64,000 bases of DNA from Deltaproteobacteria bacterium (GTDB lineage Bacteria; Myxococcota_A; UBA796; GCA-2862545), in NCBI GenBank assembly GCA_007693595.1, contig REDI01000010.1, positions 1 through 64,000 of the forward strand. The letters are read 5' to 3'. Every line of letters starts with the position of its first letter. Within the stretch, counting starts at the first letter, position 1. Shown in pieces: positions 9,884 through 19,235 of the stretch. Below the pieces are notes generated by a model. It had not been told where the DNA came from and did not search any database. It saw only the letters and a program-made list of their open reading frames with translations. Made by a program: the position numbers and the translations under genes.

Positions 9884-10849
9884 TCAGGGCGCCGTGACGG
9901 GCATGTTGCCAAGGTCGCCGTTGAAGGCGATGCCGACAGCGATGAGGGGGAAGAACTGGGACTGCTCTTCGCCGGTCCGGTAGGGATGCTTGAGCCAGAG
10001 CTGGGCCAAGGCGAAGACGGTCGCTTGGTTGAACTTCGAGCCCGCGGGCTTGTCATTGATCTGGTAGGCGAAGAGGGGGCCGAGGCGATGGTTGGACATG
10101 CCGCCATCGGTGGAGCTGTCCCCGCCGAAGAGGTTGTCGGTGAAGGTGTGGCGCAGGCCGATACGCACGTCGTCCTTGACGAAGAGCACGTCCAGGTCGT
10201 TGAGGACCATCCATCCGCCGTTGGGGGCGAGCCGGTCCCAGTACTGGTCGTAGAAGAAGGCGTCGGCCCCCGGAAGGTTCAGGCTCAGGGTGGTGTATTG
10301 GGTGATCGATCGCACGGCGATCGGCCCAGCCTTGGCCTGAACCGTGTGGCTGAAGGTGGCGTAGTAGCCGAGGCGGGCGGCTGCGTCGTCGCCCCGGTCG
10401 CGGATCGCGCGGTCGCTGTAGCGGGCGCCGGGGTCTTCCCAGGAGAGGATCTGATCGAAGGTGCTGAAGTAGCCGACGACACCGACGTCAGCCGAGGCGC
10501 GGAACAGGGCGATCGGGGCGATCTCGGCGTAGCCACCTGCGCGAGCCCAGGCTGGCGTGAGCACTGCAGTTCCTCCCAGGTAGGTGTAGGTGTCGTTGAA
10601 GAGGATGCTGTCGCTGGTGGACATGCGGTGCCGCCAGCCGATGCGGTTGACGTTGATCAGACCCAATGGATTGACGCGGGCGAAGGTCGCGCTGGTGTAC
10701 CAGAGCCGGTTGAGGGGGGGCGGTTCTTCGCCGCGTCGGAACGAGGAGTCGTCGGCGCGCGCGCCCCGGTCGGCAGCGTATGCCGTGTCGACCGCAGCGG
10801 TCGATGCGATCGCCACGGTGAGGGCGAGTGTCCAGGCCAAGTGACGCAT
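9884..10849 (-). CDS. Secreted outer-membrane-barrel-like protein, unknown function
   Basis: 321 residues, with AGGAGG 7 nt before ATG 10849. Residues 1-25 form a classical Sec signal peptide ending in AYA, with predicted cleavage before ADRG. The mature part alternates polar and aromatic residues (many Tyr, Phe and Trp) and ends in a beta-like hydrophobic segment, typical of outer-membrane beta-barrels. I do not recognise a named family. It stands alone: 134 bp precede the A2M start and 170 bp separate it from rsgA, and neither gap shows an obvious gene. Confidence 0.7.
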   Translation of the reverse strand: MRHLAWTLALTVAIASTAAVDTAYAADRGARADDSSFRRGEEPPPLNRLWYTSATFARVNPLGLINVNRIGWRHRMSTSDSILFNDTYTYLGGTAVLTPAWARAGGYAEIAPIALFRASADVGVVGYFSTFDQILSWEDPGARYSDRAIRDRGDDAAARLGYYATFSHTVQAKAGPIAVRSITQYTTLSLNLPGADAFFYDQYWDRLAPNGGWMVLNDLDVLFVKDDVRIGLRHTFTDNLFGGDSSTDGGMSNHRLGPLFAYQINDKPAGSKFNQATVFALAQLWLKHPYRTGEEQSQFFPLIAVGIAFNGDLGNMPVTAP

Positions 10850-11019
10850 GCGGTCCTCCTTGATGAGCGCCAGAATACCGGCTGCAGCGGCGTGCTCCTA
10901 TGCGGTGGGGAGGATGCCGTGGGAGGGCCCTGGCGTCCTCGGCGTGAGAGGCAGGATATACGATAGACCGCGTCGATCGCTCCGGGGCCCTCCGGCTGGT
11001 GATGCGGTGGTGCGGCTCG

Positions 11020-11958
11020 TCATGTCCTTCGCTTCTCTTGCTCCCCGCGCCCGCGTCGTGTGCCGGCCTCGATCTCGAGGAGCTCGGTGAGCAAGGTGCG
11101 ATAGCTCTGCACCAGCTCGGGGTGGACCGTGGTCTCGAGCGTGCAACCCTGTTCGCCCTCGCGGTGAAGGCAGTCGCGAAAGGCGCACTGAAGCTCCGCC
11201 ATGCCAGGGAAGTAGGCGCGGAGATCGGCGACCTGAAGGCCGGCGGGCGTGAAGCTGCGGATCCCAGGGGAGTCGATGAGCGCGGCGCCCTGTCCGAGGT
11301 CGAAGCGGGTGGACGAGGTGGTCGTGTGCTTGCCAAGACCCCAATACGCCGAGAGTTCGCCCACCGGCCCGGCGTCGGCCTGGGGAAGCAGCGCGCGGAC
11401 CAAGGAGGTCTTGCCGACGCCTGAGCGCCCCACGAGCGCCCAGGCGCCACCCGCCTCGCGGACGGCCTGGCGCAGGCGCTCGAGGCCCTGCCCCTGGTGC
11501 GCGCTCACCTCGAGGGTCGGGACCCCGCAGGAGGCGCGGAGATCGAGCTGCTCCCTCGCTTTGGGTGGGGTGGGCTGATCCACCTTGTTCAGGGCGATCA
11601 TGGCGCGGAGCCCACCACGCCAGGCCGCTACGAGGTAGCGGTCGAGGATCACGGGGGCCAAGGGCGGTTCGTTCGCGGTCTCGACGATGATCACCCCCGT
11701 GAGATTCGCTGCGAGCACTTGCTCGCGGCCTCGATGGTCGACCCGTGCGAGGCGGGTTCTGCGCGGGAGGACCTCGATGAGCTTGCCGCCTTCGCCGGGG
11801 GCGCGCACGAACCGGACCTCATCGCCGATCACGGCACGCCGCCCGGAGAGAAAGCAGACGATCTCCTCGTCGGCGTGGCGCACCCGAACCCGCCGACCCA
11901 CCGTCTCGATGACCTCTCCGCTCAGGATTGGGGCGCTCGAGTGCTTACGCCGACTCAC
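11020..11958 (-). CDS. rsgA: Small-ribosomal-subunit GTPase RsgA
   Basis: 312 residues, GTG start at 11958 with only a weak GGAA upstream. Circularly permuted GTPase that acts late in 30S maturation. An OB-fold N-terminus (about residues 12-70) precedes the G motifs in the permuted order G4 NKVD (124-127), G1 GRSGVGKT (177-184), G2-like KHTTTSS (210-216) and G3 DSPG (229-232). A zinc knuckle follows with Cys258, Cys263, His265 and Cys272. All catalytic elements are intact. It is divergent from the RelA/SpoT-like gene, with about 130 bp between the two starts. Identification is very secure. Confidence 0.96.
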   Translation of the reverse strand: MSRRKHSSAPILSGEVIETVGRRVRVRHADEEIVCFLSGRRAVIGDEVRFVRAPGEGGKLIEVLPRRTRLARVDHRGREQVLAANLTGVIIVETANEPPLAPVILDRYLVAAWRGGLRAMIALNKVDQPTPPKAREQLDLRASCGVPTLEVSAHQGQGLERLRQAVREAGGAWALVGRSGVGKTSLVRALLPQADAGPVGELSAYWGLGKHTTTSSTRFDLGQGAALIDSPGIRSFTPAGLQVADLRAYFPGMAELQCAFRDCLHREGEQGCTLETTVHPELVQSYRTLLTELLEIEAGTRRGRGEQEKRRT

Positions 11959-12088
11959 GCTCGTCTTCCAGCCATGGATCCTCCTCGCGCTCGCCCTATC
12001 CGGTCTCCGGCTCCCGTGGCGTGAGCGATGTCGTCAGCGCGACGATCATGTCGCTCCGGCCCCCCCGCCACTCGGTTATGCATGAGGA

Positions 12089-13252
12089 ATGCGACGCGAT
12101 ATACTCGAGCTCGACCAGTTCATCCAGCGACGGCTCTACAGCCTCGACCTCAGCCTCATGGAGGTCGAGGCCATGCGGCTGGTGCTCTCGGGGGGCTCGG
12201 TCGTCGACTGGCAGCGCATGGCCTTCTCCACCCCCGAAGAGGTCGACCACTTTCTGGCGATCCAGCGCATCGACCTGAAGGTTCCCGAGGACCGGGAGCG
12301 GGTGCGCTACGTCTTCAACGAGGCGGTGAGCTACCTCGAAGAGCACCTATATCTTCGTTTTCCAAGGGATCTCCGCAACCCGGACGATCTGCGCGATATC
12401 TTCTTGGCGGCGAGCGATCCCTCGGGCTTTCGTAGGCGGCAGGTGCTCTGCTGCGTAGCGCTCAAGCTCATGCACGTCATCCACCACATGGAAGCCGCGG
12501 AGCTGAAGTCGAAGATCCCGGTGGCCGAGGCGGAGCTCTTCGATCTGGCCGAGGGCGACATCCTCCGTCGTGCGCGCGTCATGCGCGAGTCCGGGCTCCC
12601 GGTGCTCTCCTTCTATGGCTCCCGAAAAGCCAGGAGCTCGGTCATCACCAAGCTCATCTCGAAAAAAGAGAACCTCGCCGCCACCATCTTCGACAAGCTC
12701 CGCTTCCGCATCGTCGTCGACCACGCCGACGCCCTCGCCCCGACCTTGGCCTACCTGACCAAGCAGTTCTTTCCCTTCAACTATGTCATCCCCGGCCAGA
12801 GCCACAACAATCTGCTCGCGCCCGAAGATGTGGTGAGCTGTCTCCCCTCGCATACCGAGCTGCAGGAGCTCATCGAATATCCGGGGCTGGCCACGAGCGG
12901 AAAGAATGAGTTCTCGGGTGAAAGCTATCGAATGATAAATTTCATCGTGGACTATCCGGTCCGTGTGCCCGACCGCTACATTACGGGCCTTCCTTTCGAG
13001 CTCGGGCGGATCGTCTTCGTGATGGTCGAGTTTCAGCTCGTCGACGAAGAGACCGCCAGGCTCAACGAAGCCGGAGAGAACGCCCACGCCCTGTATAAGG
13101 CCCGTCAGTACGAGACGGTCTTTGGGCGCCTCGTGCGGGGCTATGAGCATGCCCGCCGCAGCCGCGTGGGGCCGCTGGCCGACTCCGATGGGGGGCCCGA
13201 AGATCTCCCAGCCGAAGACGATCGTACCGAGATCATCGCCCCGGAAGAGTAG
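12089..13252 (+). CDS. RelA/SpoT-fold-like conserved protein (possibly TIGR04552 type)
   Basis: 387 residues. ATG 12089 follows TGAGGA closely. The protein is cytoplasmic, with no signal or membrane segment. Residues 177-189 read GSRKARSSVITKL, which lines up with the (p)ppGpp synthetase motif G..K...S...K-hydrophobic (Lys180, Ser184, Lys188). FDKLRFRIVVD (201-211) matches the following D..A.RV(I/V)V strand (Asp202, Arg207). The rest, including an N-terminal helical region (1-140), does not resemble long Rel proteins, and no HD hydrolase motif is seen. I recall a deltaproteobacterial family (TIGR04552) of similar length but cannot confirm membership. A nucleotide pyrophosphokinase-like fold is an inference; activity is unknown. 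Confidence 0.7.
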   Translation: MRRDILELDQFIQRRLYSLDLSLMEVEAMRLVLSGGSVVDWQRMAFSTPEEVDHFLAIQRIDLKVPEDRERVRYVFNEAVSYLEEHLYLRFPRDLRNPDDLRDIFLAASDPSGFRRRQVLCCVALKLMHVIHHMEAAELKSKIPVAEAELFDLAEGDILRRARVMRESGLPVLSFYGSRKARSSVITKLISKKENLAATIFDKLRFRIVVDHADALAPTLAYLTKQFFPFNYVIPGQSHNNLLAPEDVVSCLPSHTELQELIEYPGLATSGKNEFSGESYRMINFIVDYPVRVPDRYITGLPFELGRIVFVMVEFQLVDEETARLNEAGENAHALYKARQYETVFGRLVRGYEHARRSRVGPLADSDGGPEDLPAEDDRTEIIAPEE

Positions 13253-13366
13253 GCGCGTGGTGGCCGCTCGCGGTCATCCACGGTGGTTCGGGGCGTTTGG
13301 ATCGCCCGAGAGGTGTTAGGGGCGGCCGGGCGCGGACGTTTATGCCGACCCGGTTGGAGGAGTTTG

Positions 13367-14689
13367 ATGACGCGTCTGGGGCTCGTGCCGTGGCTTACCG
13401 CGGGAGCATCGCTGACCCTCTTGCAGGGAGGCGCGCTCGCGTGGGGCATGTCTGGCGAGGGGGCCTTGCTCACCTTGTCGGTCGCTGCGGTGGGGGCTCT
13501 CCAGATCGTCAAGACCTGGCTGAGCGTGTTGCGCCTCAACGACCTTGGCTTGGAACCTTCCAGGGCGCTTATGACGGCGGTCCCGCCGCTCAACCTCTTT
13601 CTGCTGGGCACGCTCTTTGCGGCGACGCCCTCGGATTCGCTCCGGGCCAAGCGACGCGCGGTGTGGAGTGGAGGGACCTCGCTTCTCGCTGCGGTCGGCC
13701 GCGGGGCCCGGGCCCTGTCGAAGGCGTGGTGGCTCCTCCTCGTGGTGTGTCTGGGGCAGGGTGGCGTCGGGTGGCTGCTCGAAGCGAGCCTCCCTTCGGC
13801 GCTCGCCGCGTTTCTCGAGGGGGACCTCGAGGCGAGACAGATCTGGTTCCAGGGCTCGCTTGTGGTCTTCGGGGCCCTGGGCCTCTACCTGATCGTGCAG
13901 ATCTTCAATCGGTCCAAAGCCTCGCGCGCCTCCTGGCTTCCGACCTTCTTCGTCCTTCCCATAGGGCTCTTCGCGCTTGGGGTCTATCCTCCACTCCCAG
14001 ACACGATCGGTGTCGCCCCCGCGGTGGCGGTGATGTACGGCTCGATCGTCTTTGGGGTCTGGCTCGTGCTCTCGGCGCTGCTCCACCCGCTGTGGATCCA
14101 GGTCGTCGACGAGGGGCTTCGTCGAGGGGCGCGGGCCGAGCTGAGTCGGGCCATCGACCGCTGGAAGGCGGGGTGGGCGGGGGCCGCTGCGGTCTACGCG
14201 GGCGCGATGACCGCCATCTTTCTAGGGCTCCAGGCGCTCTATGTGCCGGGCATTCTCCTCGCGATCGTCTTTGCCTTCGCGCCCCATGCCGGCATCTTGG
14301 AGCCTCAAGAGCGCCCCTATCGACTCTCTCGCGTGCTGGCCCAGCGCGTGGGCTTCCGCTTGGTCCTTCTGCTCGGTGCGGGCGGAGTGGCCTTGCTGCT
14401 CACACAGTTCGGAGGGCAGCTCCTCGCCGAGGCCCTCCTCGCGACCTTCTCCACCTCGGACTACCTCGTCGACGGGCGGTTCCTGCCGGAGCGGGTCTTG
14501 TTCTCGACTGGCTACGCCTTGATCTTTCCTGGCAACGCACCGATCTCTCCGCTCGGGGTCGGGCTGTCCAACGCGGTGGGTGGGCTCATCTGGGCGGTGG
14601 TGCTCGCCGGCCTGACCGTCTTGTATCGGGGGCAACGACCTGCCGAGGACTCGACGGGCGAGGCCGCAGATTCATCGGCGCCGACCTAG
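13367..14689 (+). CDS. Polytopic membrane protein, unknown function
   Basis: 440 residues from ATG 13367, chosen because GGAGGAG lies 5 nt upstream; an earlier in-frame ATG (13283) has no ribosome site. The sequence contains roughly nine to ten hydrophobic segments (for example around residues 5-25, 35-60, 80-95, 115-140, 155-180, 195-215, 225-245, 270-310, 330-350 and 400-420) with a Ser/Thr/Glu-rich hydrophilic tail. It belongs to the inner membrane. I recognise no transporter or enzyme motif. It sits between the RelA-like gene and mfd in the same direction, with gaps of 114 and 66 bp. Confidence 0.72.
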   Translation: MTRLGLVPWLTAGASLTLLQGGALAWGMSGEGALLTLSVAAVGALQIVKTWLSVLRLNDLGLEPSRALMTAVPPLNLFLLGTLFAATPSDSLRAKRRAVWSGGTSLLAAVGRGARALSKAWWLLLVVCLGQGGVGWLLEASLPSALAAFLEGDLEARQIWFQGSLVVFGALGLYLIVQIFNRSKASRASWLPTFFVLPIGLFALGVYPPLPDTIGVAPAVAVMYGSIVFGVWLVLSALLHPLWIQVVDEGLRRGARAELSRAIDRWKAGWAGAAAVYAGAMTAIFLGLQALYVPGILLAIVFAFAPHAGILEPQERPYRLSRVLAQRVGFRLVLLLGAGGVALLLTQFGGQLLAEALLATFSTSDYLVDGRFLPERVLFSTGYALIFPGNAPISPLGVGLSNAVGGLIWAVVLAGLTVLYRGQRPAEDSTGEAADSSAPT

Positions 14690-14755
14690 GTCGAGGGTCG
14701 CTATGGGTGCCGGGGTGCGGGCCGAGCCGCCTCGTCCAGGCTAGGCGCTCCGAGC

Positions 14756-17700
14756 ATGTCAGCGCTCCTCCATCAAGCTCGGGCCCTGCGTGAGCGAGGG
14801 CAGCCTTGGGCCGGGCTCGGCGGCGATGCCCTCGCCTTCGTCCTCGCGCAGCTCTGCCCGGGTGGACGCTGGCTGGTGGTGGTCGATGAGCCCGATCGCG
14901 CGGACGCGATGGTGCGCGCTCTTCGCTTCCTTCACCCCGACCCGAGCCAGATCGCCTACTTCGCCGTCGATGACGCGCGTCCCTACGACGGCTTCTCGCC
15001 CAGCGCCGCAGCTCCCCGAGCTCGACTCCACGCGCTCCACCGCGTCGACGCCGGTCGACCGAGCCTCGTGGTGGCGTCGGCGCGGGCGCTGCTCAAGCGC
15101 GTCCCAGGTCCTGCGGATCGAGTCCGGCTGCGGTGCAGGCTCAAGGTCGGGCAGCGCATCGATCGGGCGGATCTTGCGCGCTGGCTGCGCGGGGCGGGCT
15201 ACCTCGCGGCGGAGCACGCGGTCGAGGAAGGCTTCTTCGCTGTCCGAGGAGATGTGGTGGATGTCTGGCCCGCCGGCCGGAGTCTACCCTTCCGCATCGA
15301 CTTCTTCGATGACGAGATCGAGGCGATCCGAAGCCTCGACCCCTCGACCCGGCGGAGCGTCGACCGGCGGGAAGGCGCGACGCTGCTCGCGGCGCGTGAA
15401 GAGCTCCTCGACGAGCGGGCGCTACGTCGCGCCCAGGCCGAGCTGGCCCGCCATGCCGTCGCCCAAGGGGTCGACGGTCGGCTCCGGCGCCGTGTGCTCG
15501 AAGATCTGCGGGCGGGGATCCGGTTCGCCGGCCTTCAAGACTGGCTCCCAGCCTTGGTCGAGGTCCAAGATCCCCTCGACGCCTTCGCGGGCTTCCAGCG
15601 CGTCATCGTCCATCCCGAGGACGTGGCGGCGGTGATCCGCGACGGCGCGCGGACGATTCAGGATCGGTACCGTGCCTTAGACCTCGAGGATCGTCCGATC
15701 GTCCCGCCCGAGAGCACCTTCTGCGCGGCCGATGACGTCCTAGCGGCCTTGGAGTCGGCCCAGGTCGTTCAGGACGTGCCACGGGACCGGCGACACGATC
15801 TCGGCGCGAGGCGACCGGATGGGCTCGCGGTGCGTGGCGTCGAGCTCGCGCCGGTGGTCGCCCGGCTGCGCGAGCTCGCGGAGGAGGGCGTCTCGGTCGG
15901 GATCGTCTGTGCGACCGACCGGAGGGTCGAACATCTCCGAGAGCTGCTGGGCGCGCACGGTCTCTTCCCGGATTTCGTGCCCGGTCCGTCCTCCCTGCCT
16001 CCGTCTGAGGTCAGCCTCCTCCTCGGTGATCTCCCCCGGGGCTTCGTGGCCGAGGATGCGAAGATCGCCCTGATTCCCGACACGTCGCTCTTCGGCCATC
16101 GGGCACGCCGGGCGGTGGCCGACCGCATCCACGCCTTCTTCGACGCGGGCCTCACCGAGATCTCGCAGATCAAGGAAGGCGACTACGTCGTGCACAAGAT
16201 CCACGGGGTCGGGCGGTACGAAGGCATGGATCGCATGGCGGTCGGGGCCTCGGAGCAGGACTACGTGAGGATCGGCTATCGGGGCGGCGATATGATGTAC
16301 CTACCCGTTGCCCGCCTCGGGCAGCTCTCGCGGTACGTGCCGACCAAGGAAGGGGCCGAGGTGCGCTTGGATCGCCTCGGTGGGCAGACATGGGAAGCCC
16401 GAAAAGGCAAGGTGCGCGATAGCTTGTTGCGCATGGCCGAGGAACTCCTGCGGATCCACGCGGCGCGGGAGCTCTCGACGCGGCTCCCTCACGCGCCAGC
16501 GGGGGATCTCTACCATGCCTTCGTGGCGCGCTTTCCCTACGATGAGACCCCCGACCAAGCCTTGGCGATCGACGCCGTGATGGAGGATCTCTCGAGCGAA
16601 GCCCCGATGGACCGGCTGCTCTGTGGAGACGTCGGGTTCGGAAAGACCGAGGTCGCGATGCGAGCTGCAGCACGGGTGGTCGGAGGCGGGCGCCAGGTCG
16701 CGGTGCTCTGTCCGACCACGGTGCTCGCTTACCAGCACCGACAGACCTTCGCGGAGCGCTTCGAGGGCCTGCCTGTGAGGATCGGCCTGCTGTGCCGCTT
16801 CAACTCCCCTGCGGAAGACAAGGAAGTTCGACGCGCCCTTCGACGGGGCGAGATCGACATCGTTATCGGAACGACGGCCCTTCTCGGTCGAGGGATCCGC
16901 TATGCCGATCTCGGCCTGATGGTGGTCGATGAGGAGCACCGCTTCGGCGTGCGCCAGAAAGAGCGCCTCAAGAAGCTCCGAGCCGAGGTCGATGTCTTGT
17001 CGATGTCCGCCACGCCCATCCCGCGCACGCTCCAGATGGGCCTCTCGGGCATGCGCGAGATGTCCTTGATGTCGACGCCACCCAGGGATCGCCTCGCGGT
17101 TCGGACCTCGACAGCGTCCTTCAAGAAGGCGCGTGTTCGCGACGCCATCCTGCTCGAGATCGAGCGGGGAGGGCAGGTCTTCTTTGTGCACAACCGGGTC
17201 GAGACCCTCCAGCAGGTCGCCGATCGCCTCAAGTCCTGGGTGCCGGAGGCGACCTTCGCGGTCGCTCATGGGCAACAGAGTGCGCAGGATCTCGAGGACA
17301 CCCTGATCGCCTTCACGCTCAAGAAGGTCGATGTTCTCGTCTGTACCGCGATCATGGAGACGGGAATCGATCTGCCCAACGTCAACACCATGATCGTGGA
17401 TCGGGCGGACCGCTTTGGGCTAGCCCAGCTCTACCAGCTCCGCGGACGAGTCGGCAGGGGCAGCGTTCGGGCCCAGTGCCTCCTCTTGCTCCCCGAAGAC
17501 GCCACGCGGGATGCGCGGCGAAGGGTGCAGGTCATGGTCGAGCACACCAGCCTGGGGTCGGGTTTCCAGATCGCCGCGGCGGATCTCGAGATGCGCGGAG
17601 CGGGCAACCTGCTCGGCGAGGCCCAGAGCGGGAACATCGACGCGGTCGGCTATGAGGTCTGGCTGGAGCTGCTCGAAGAGGCGGTCCAGCGTGCGCAGGG

Positions 17701-18178
17701 GAGGCTCGGGGCGGCTCGGGTCGAGACCGAGGTCGAGATCCCGGTGCCCGCCTTCATTCCCCAAGAGATGGTTCCCGATCCGCAGCTTCGCCTCGCGTGG
17801 TATCGGCGCTTCTCCGATGCACAGAGCCCGGCTCAGGTCGAGCGCGCCCTAGACGAGCTCGAGCTGGAGCACGGTCGGATCCCGGTCGAAGTCCAGAACC
17901 TGGTCGGGCTTCTGATCACCCAGCTTCAGGGGCGTCAGATCGGACTCACCCGCATCTCGTGGCTCAAGGTCCGGGTCCTCTTCGAGTTCCATCCGGGCAG
18001 CGCGGCCCTCGGCCCTGAGCTTCATGCCCTCGTCGCGAGGATGCCCAAGCGGCTCGCGCTCGAAGGAGGGCGAGAGGACGCGCCCGTCGTGCTCTCGGCA
18101 CGGTTCGAGCCCTCCGAGGCCGAGCGACCCTTCCGCTTCCTTCGATGGCTCTTGGCCCAGCTCGGGGCTCGGGGCTAG
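14756..18178 (+). CDS. mfd: Transcription-repair coupling factor Mfd
   Basis: 1140 residues, the usual Mfd length. It removes RNA polymerase stalled at DNA lesions and recruits UvrA. Domains in order: UvrB-like N-terminus (about 20-330); CarD/RNAP-interacting domain starting near residue 471 with KEGDYVVHKIHGVGRYEG; SF2 translocase with Walker A GDVGFGKT (about 624-631) and DEEH box near 725; RecG-like motor half including the GRVGR motif; C-terminal TRCF domain that masks UvrA binding. All motor motifs are intact. The ATG at 14756 has no strong ribosome site, but the next residues match the expected N-terminus. It is the last protein gene before the long region without protein genes. Confidence 0.97.
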   Translation: MSALLHQARALRERGQPWAGLGGDALAFVLAQLCPGGRWLVVVDEPDRADAMVRALRFLHPDPSQIAYFAVDDARPYDGFSPSAAAPRARLHALHRVDAGRPSLVVASARALLKRVPGPADRVRLRCRLKVGQRIDRADLARWLRGAGYLAAEHAVEEGFFAVRGDVVDVWPAGRSLPFRIDFFDDEIEAIRSLDPSTRRSVDRREGATLLAAREELLDERALRRAQAELARHAVAQGVDGRLRRRVLEDLRAGIRFAGLQDWLPALVEVQDPLDAFAGFQRVIVHPEDVAAVIRDGARTIQDRYRALDLEDRPIVPPESTFCAADDVLAALESAQVVQDVPRDRRHDLGARRPDGLAVRGVELAPVVARLRELAEEGVSVGIVCATDRRVEHLRELLGAHGLFPDFVPGPSSLPPSEVSLLLGDLPRGFVAEDAKIALIPDTSLFGHRARRAVADRIHAFFDAGLTEISQIKEGDYVVHKIHGVGRYEGMDRMAVGASEQDYVRIGYRGGDMMYLPVARLGQLSRYVPTKEGAEVRLDRLGGQTWEARKGKVRDSLLRMAEELLRIHAARELSTRLPHAPAGDLYHAFVARFPYDETPDQALAIDAVMEDLSSEAPMDRLLCGDVGFGKTEVAMRAAARVVGGGRQVAVLCPTTVLAYQHRQTFAERFEGLPVRIGLLCRFNSPAEDKEVRRALRRGEIDIVIGTTALLGRGIRYADLGLMVVDEEHRFGVRQKERLKKLRAEVDVLSMSATPIPRTLQMGLSGMREMSLMSTPPRDRLAVRTSTASFKKARVRDAILLEIERGGQVFFVHNRVETLQQVADRLKSWVPEATFAVAHGQQSAQDLEDTLIAFTLKKVDVLVCTAIMETGIDLPNVNTMIVDRADRFGLAQLYQLRGRVGRGSVRAQCLLLLPEDATRDARRRVQVMVEHTSLGSGFQIAAADLEMRGAGNLLGEAQSGNIDAVGYEVWLELLEEAVQRAQGRLGAARVETEVEIPVPAFIPQEMVPDPQLRLAWYRRFSDAQSPAQVERALDELELEHGRIPVEVQNLVGLLITQLQGRQIGLTRISWLKVRVLFEFHPGSAALGPELHALVARMPKRLALEGGREDAPVVLSARFEPSEAERPFRFLRWLLAQLGARG

Positions 18179-18191
18179 GCTTGCCACCGAA

Positions 18192-18207
18192 GCAGGATCC
18201 TTCCTGC
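18192..18207 (+). terminator. Weak hairpin after mfd
   Basis: GCAGGA and TCCTGC form a 6-bp stem with a TCCT loop, 13 nt after the mfd stop. No T-run follows, so it may be an RNA 3'-end stabiliser or a poor terminator rather than an efficient one. Confidence 0.3.
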
Positions 18208-18330
18208 GCCTTGTGAAACAGATTGCTCGAAGGCATATGTCTTTGTTAGATGACTGTTTTTGCGTCATGCTTGCCCCAGATGTGCGGAGAGTGGGGCACG
18301 GCCGGATGCGCTCATGTGCAAATGATTTCT

Positions 18331-18343
18331 AGACGAATCGTCT
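18331..18343. promoter_or_regulatory. Palindrome upstream of sigma-54 promoter
   Basis: AGACGA-A-TCGTCT is a perfect 6+6 inverted repeat centred about 63 bp upstream of the predicted start site. Sigma-54 promoters need an activator bound upstream, and such palindromes are typical activator sites, though these are usually farther away (80-150 bp). Its role is inferred only from position and symmetry. Confidence 0.35.
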
Positions 18344-18373
18344 GATAGAGCACTTTTGTCTGTTCAGCCATGT

Positions 18374-18390
18374 TTGGCACGCCGCATGCA
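18374..18390 (+). promoter_or_regulatory. Sigma-54 (-24/-12) promoter of the giant RNA
   Basis: TTGGCACGCCGCATGCA matches the RpoN consensus TTGGCACG-N4-TTGCW at 12 of 13 defined positions. The invariant GG (18376-18377) and GC (18388-18389) are exactly 10 nt apart. It lies in non-coding DNA about 200 bp after mfd and points into the hairpin-rich region. The predicted transcription start is about 18400. This is the best match of its kind I noticed in the window; a similar TTGGCACG at 33315 inside a gene lacks the -12 GC. Confidence 0.7.
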
Positions 18391-18949
18391 CTATGTCTCC
18401 GTGCAGCCGGTCGAGCCGGTGAGCGACCGACGGGAGCATCCCGGCGATCCTCACTGTCGATTCAGGCAGGAGGGTCTTCGGGCCGTCCACGCGCTCTTTG
18501 ACGTCAAAAACTCCATGGAGGGTGGTGACCCTGCCGTCCTGTCGCGCTTCGCGGCCCTCGGGCAACGAAACCAGGACAGTATTCACCTACTCATCGGTCG
18601 GACAGACCTGCTGCCTCAGGCATAGACGAGTCCTCGTCTCAGCCCAAGGCGCGCTCTCGCAGCGCACGGCAACCCGCCCCTCACCTGAGGGCCGCGAGCC
18701 GGGGTAGGGGATCGCACGAGAGATCGTGTAGCGATGCGATGGGGAAGACCTCGAAGGAGTCCAAAGCCCATGGAAGGACAGGGTCTCTAGCGGCGGCAAC
18801 GCCTCTAGAGCGCTACGGACTCGTCGACGGAGCAAAGCCTTGAAGGTGAACGCTCCAGCCTGAGCATCGCTCGGGTAAGCGGCGCAAGTCCTGAAGATTG
18901 GCAGCGGAAACGCCCGCCTCTCGGAGGGAGGAGTGGTCGCGCGAACCGA

Positions 18950-19011
18950 GGTGGCTTCGGCCATTCGATTCGCACGGTACGACGAGACGCGATGTTCGAT
19001 GGCTTCGGCCA
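18950..19011 (+). other. Twin UUCG hairpins in the giant RNA
   Basis: TGGC-TTCG-GCCA occurs twice (18952-18963 and 19000-19011), 48 nt apart. Each has the C(UUCG)G closing pair. Flanking sequence is also partly shared (ATTCGAT / GTTCGAT), suggesting an internal duplication of an RNA arm. Confidence 0.6.
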
Positions 19012-19069
19012 GCAGCCTGCGTAGGGCTGTCTCGATGCATCGCGCGCGGCCCCAGGGCCGCAGCACGCG

Positions 19070-19091
19070 GCATCTCCCCGGTAGGAGATGC
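19070..19091 (+). other. 8-bp perfect hairpin in the giant RNA
   Basis: GCATCTCC pairs with GGAGATGC across a CCGGTA loop. A second perfect stem, GCGGCC/GGCCGC near 19046-19061, lies just upstream. Both fit a continuous structured RNA. Confidence 0.6.
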
Positions 19092-19235
19092 GCGTGAGCC
19101 CCGAAGTTGGAGTCAGAGATGCTCCGCCGAGGGGTGGGTTCCAGCGCTGATCGAGCGCTTGAGGACAAGTCGGGTATCCGGCACCGACCAGTAAGTTCCC
19201 TGATTTTCTGGTCGAAGGCTGTGTCTAGGCGCAGC

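Noticed and set aside
9428-10966. 512-codon plus-strand open frame across the A2M start and the barrel-like gene
   Set aside because: It overlaps two well-supported minus-strand genes and lacks domains; a shadow frame.
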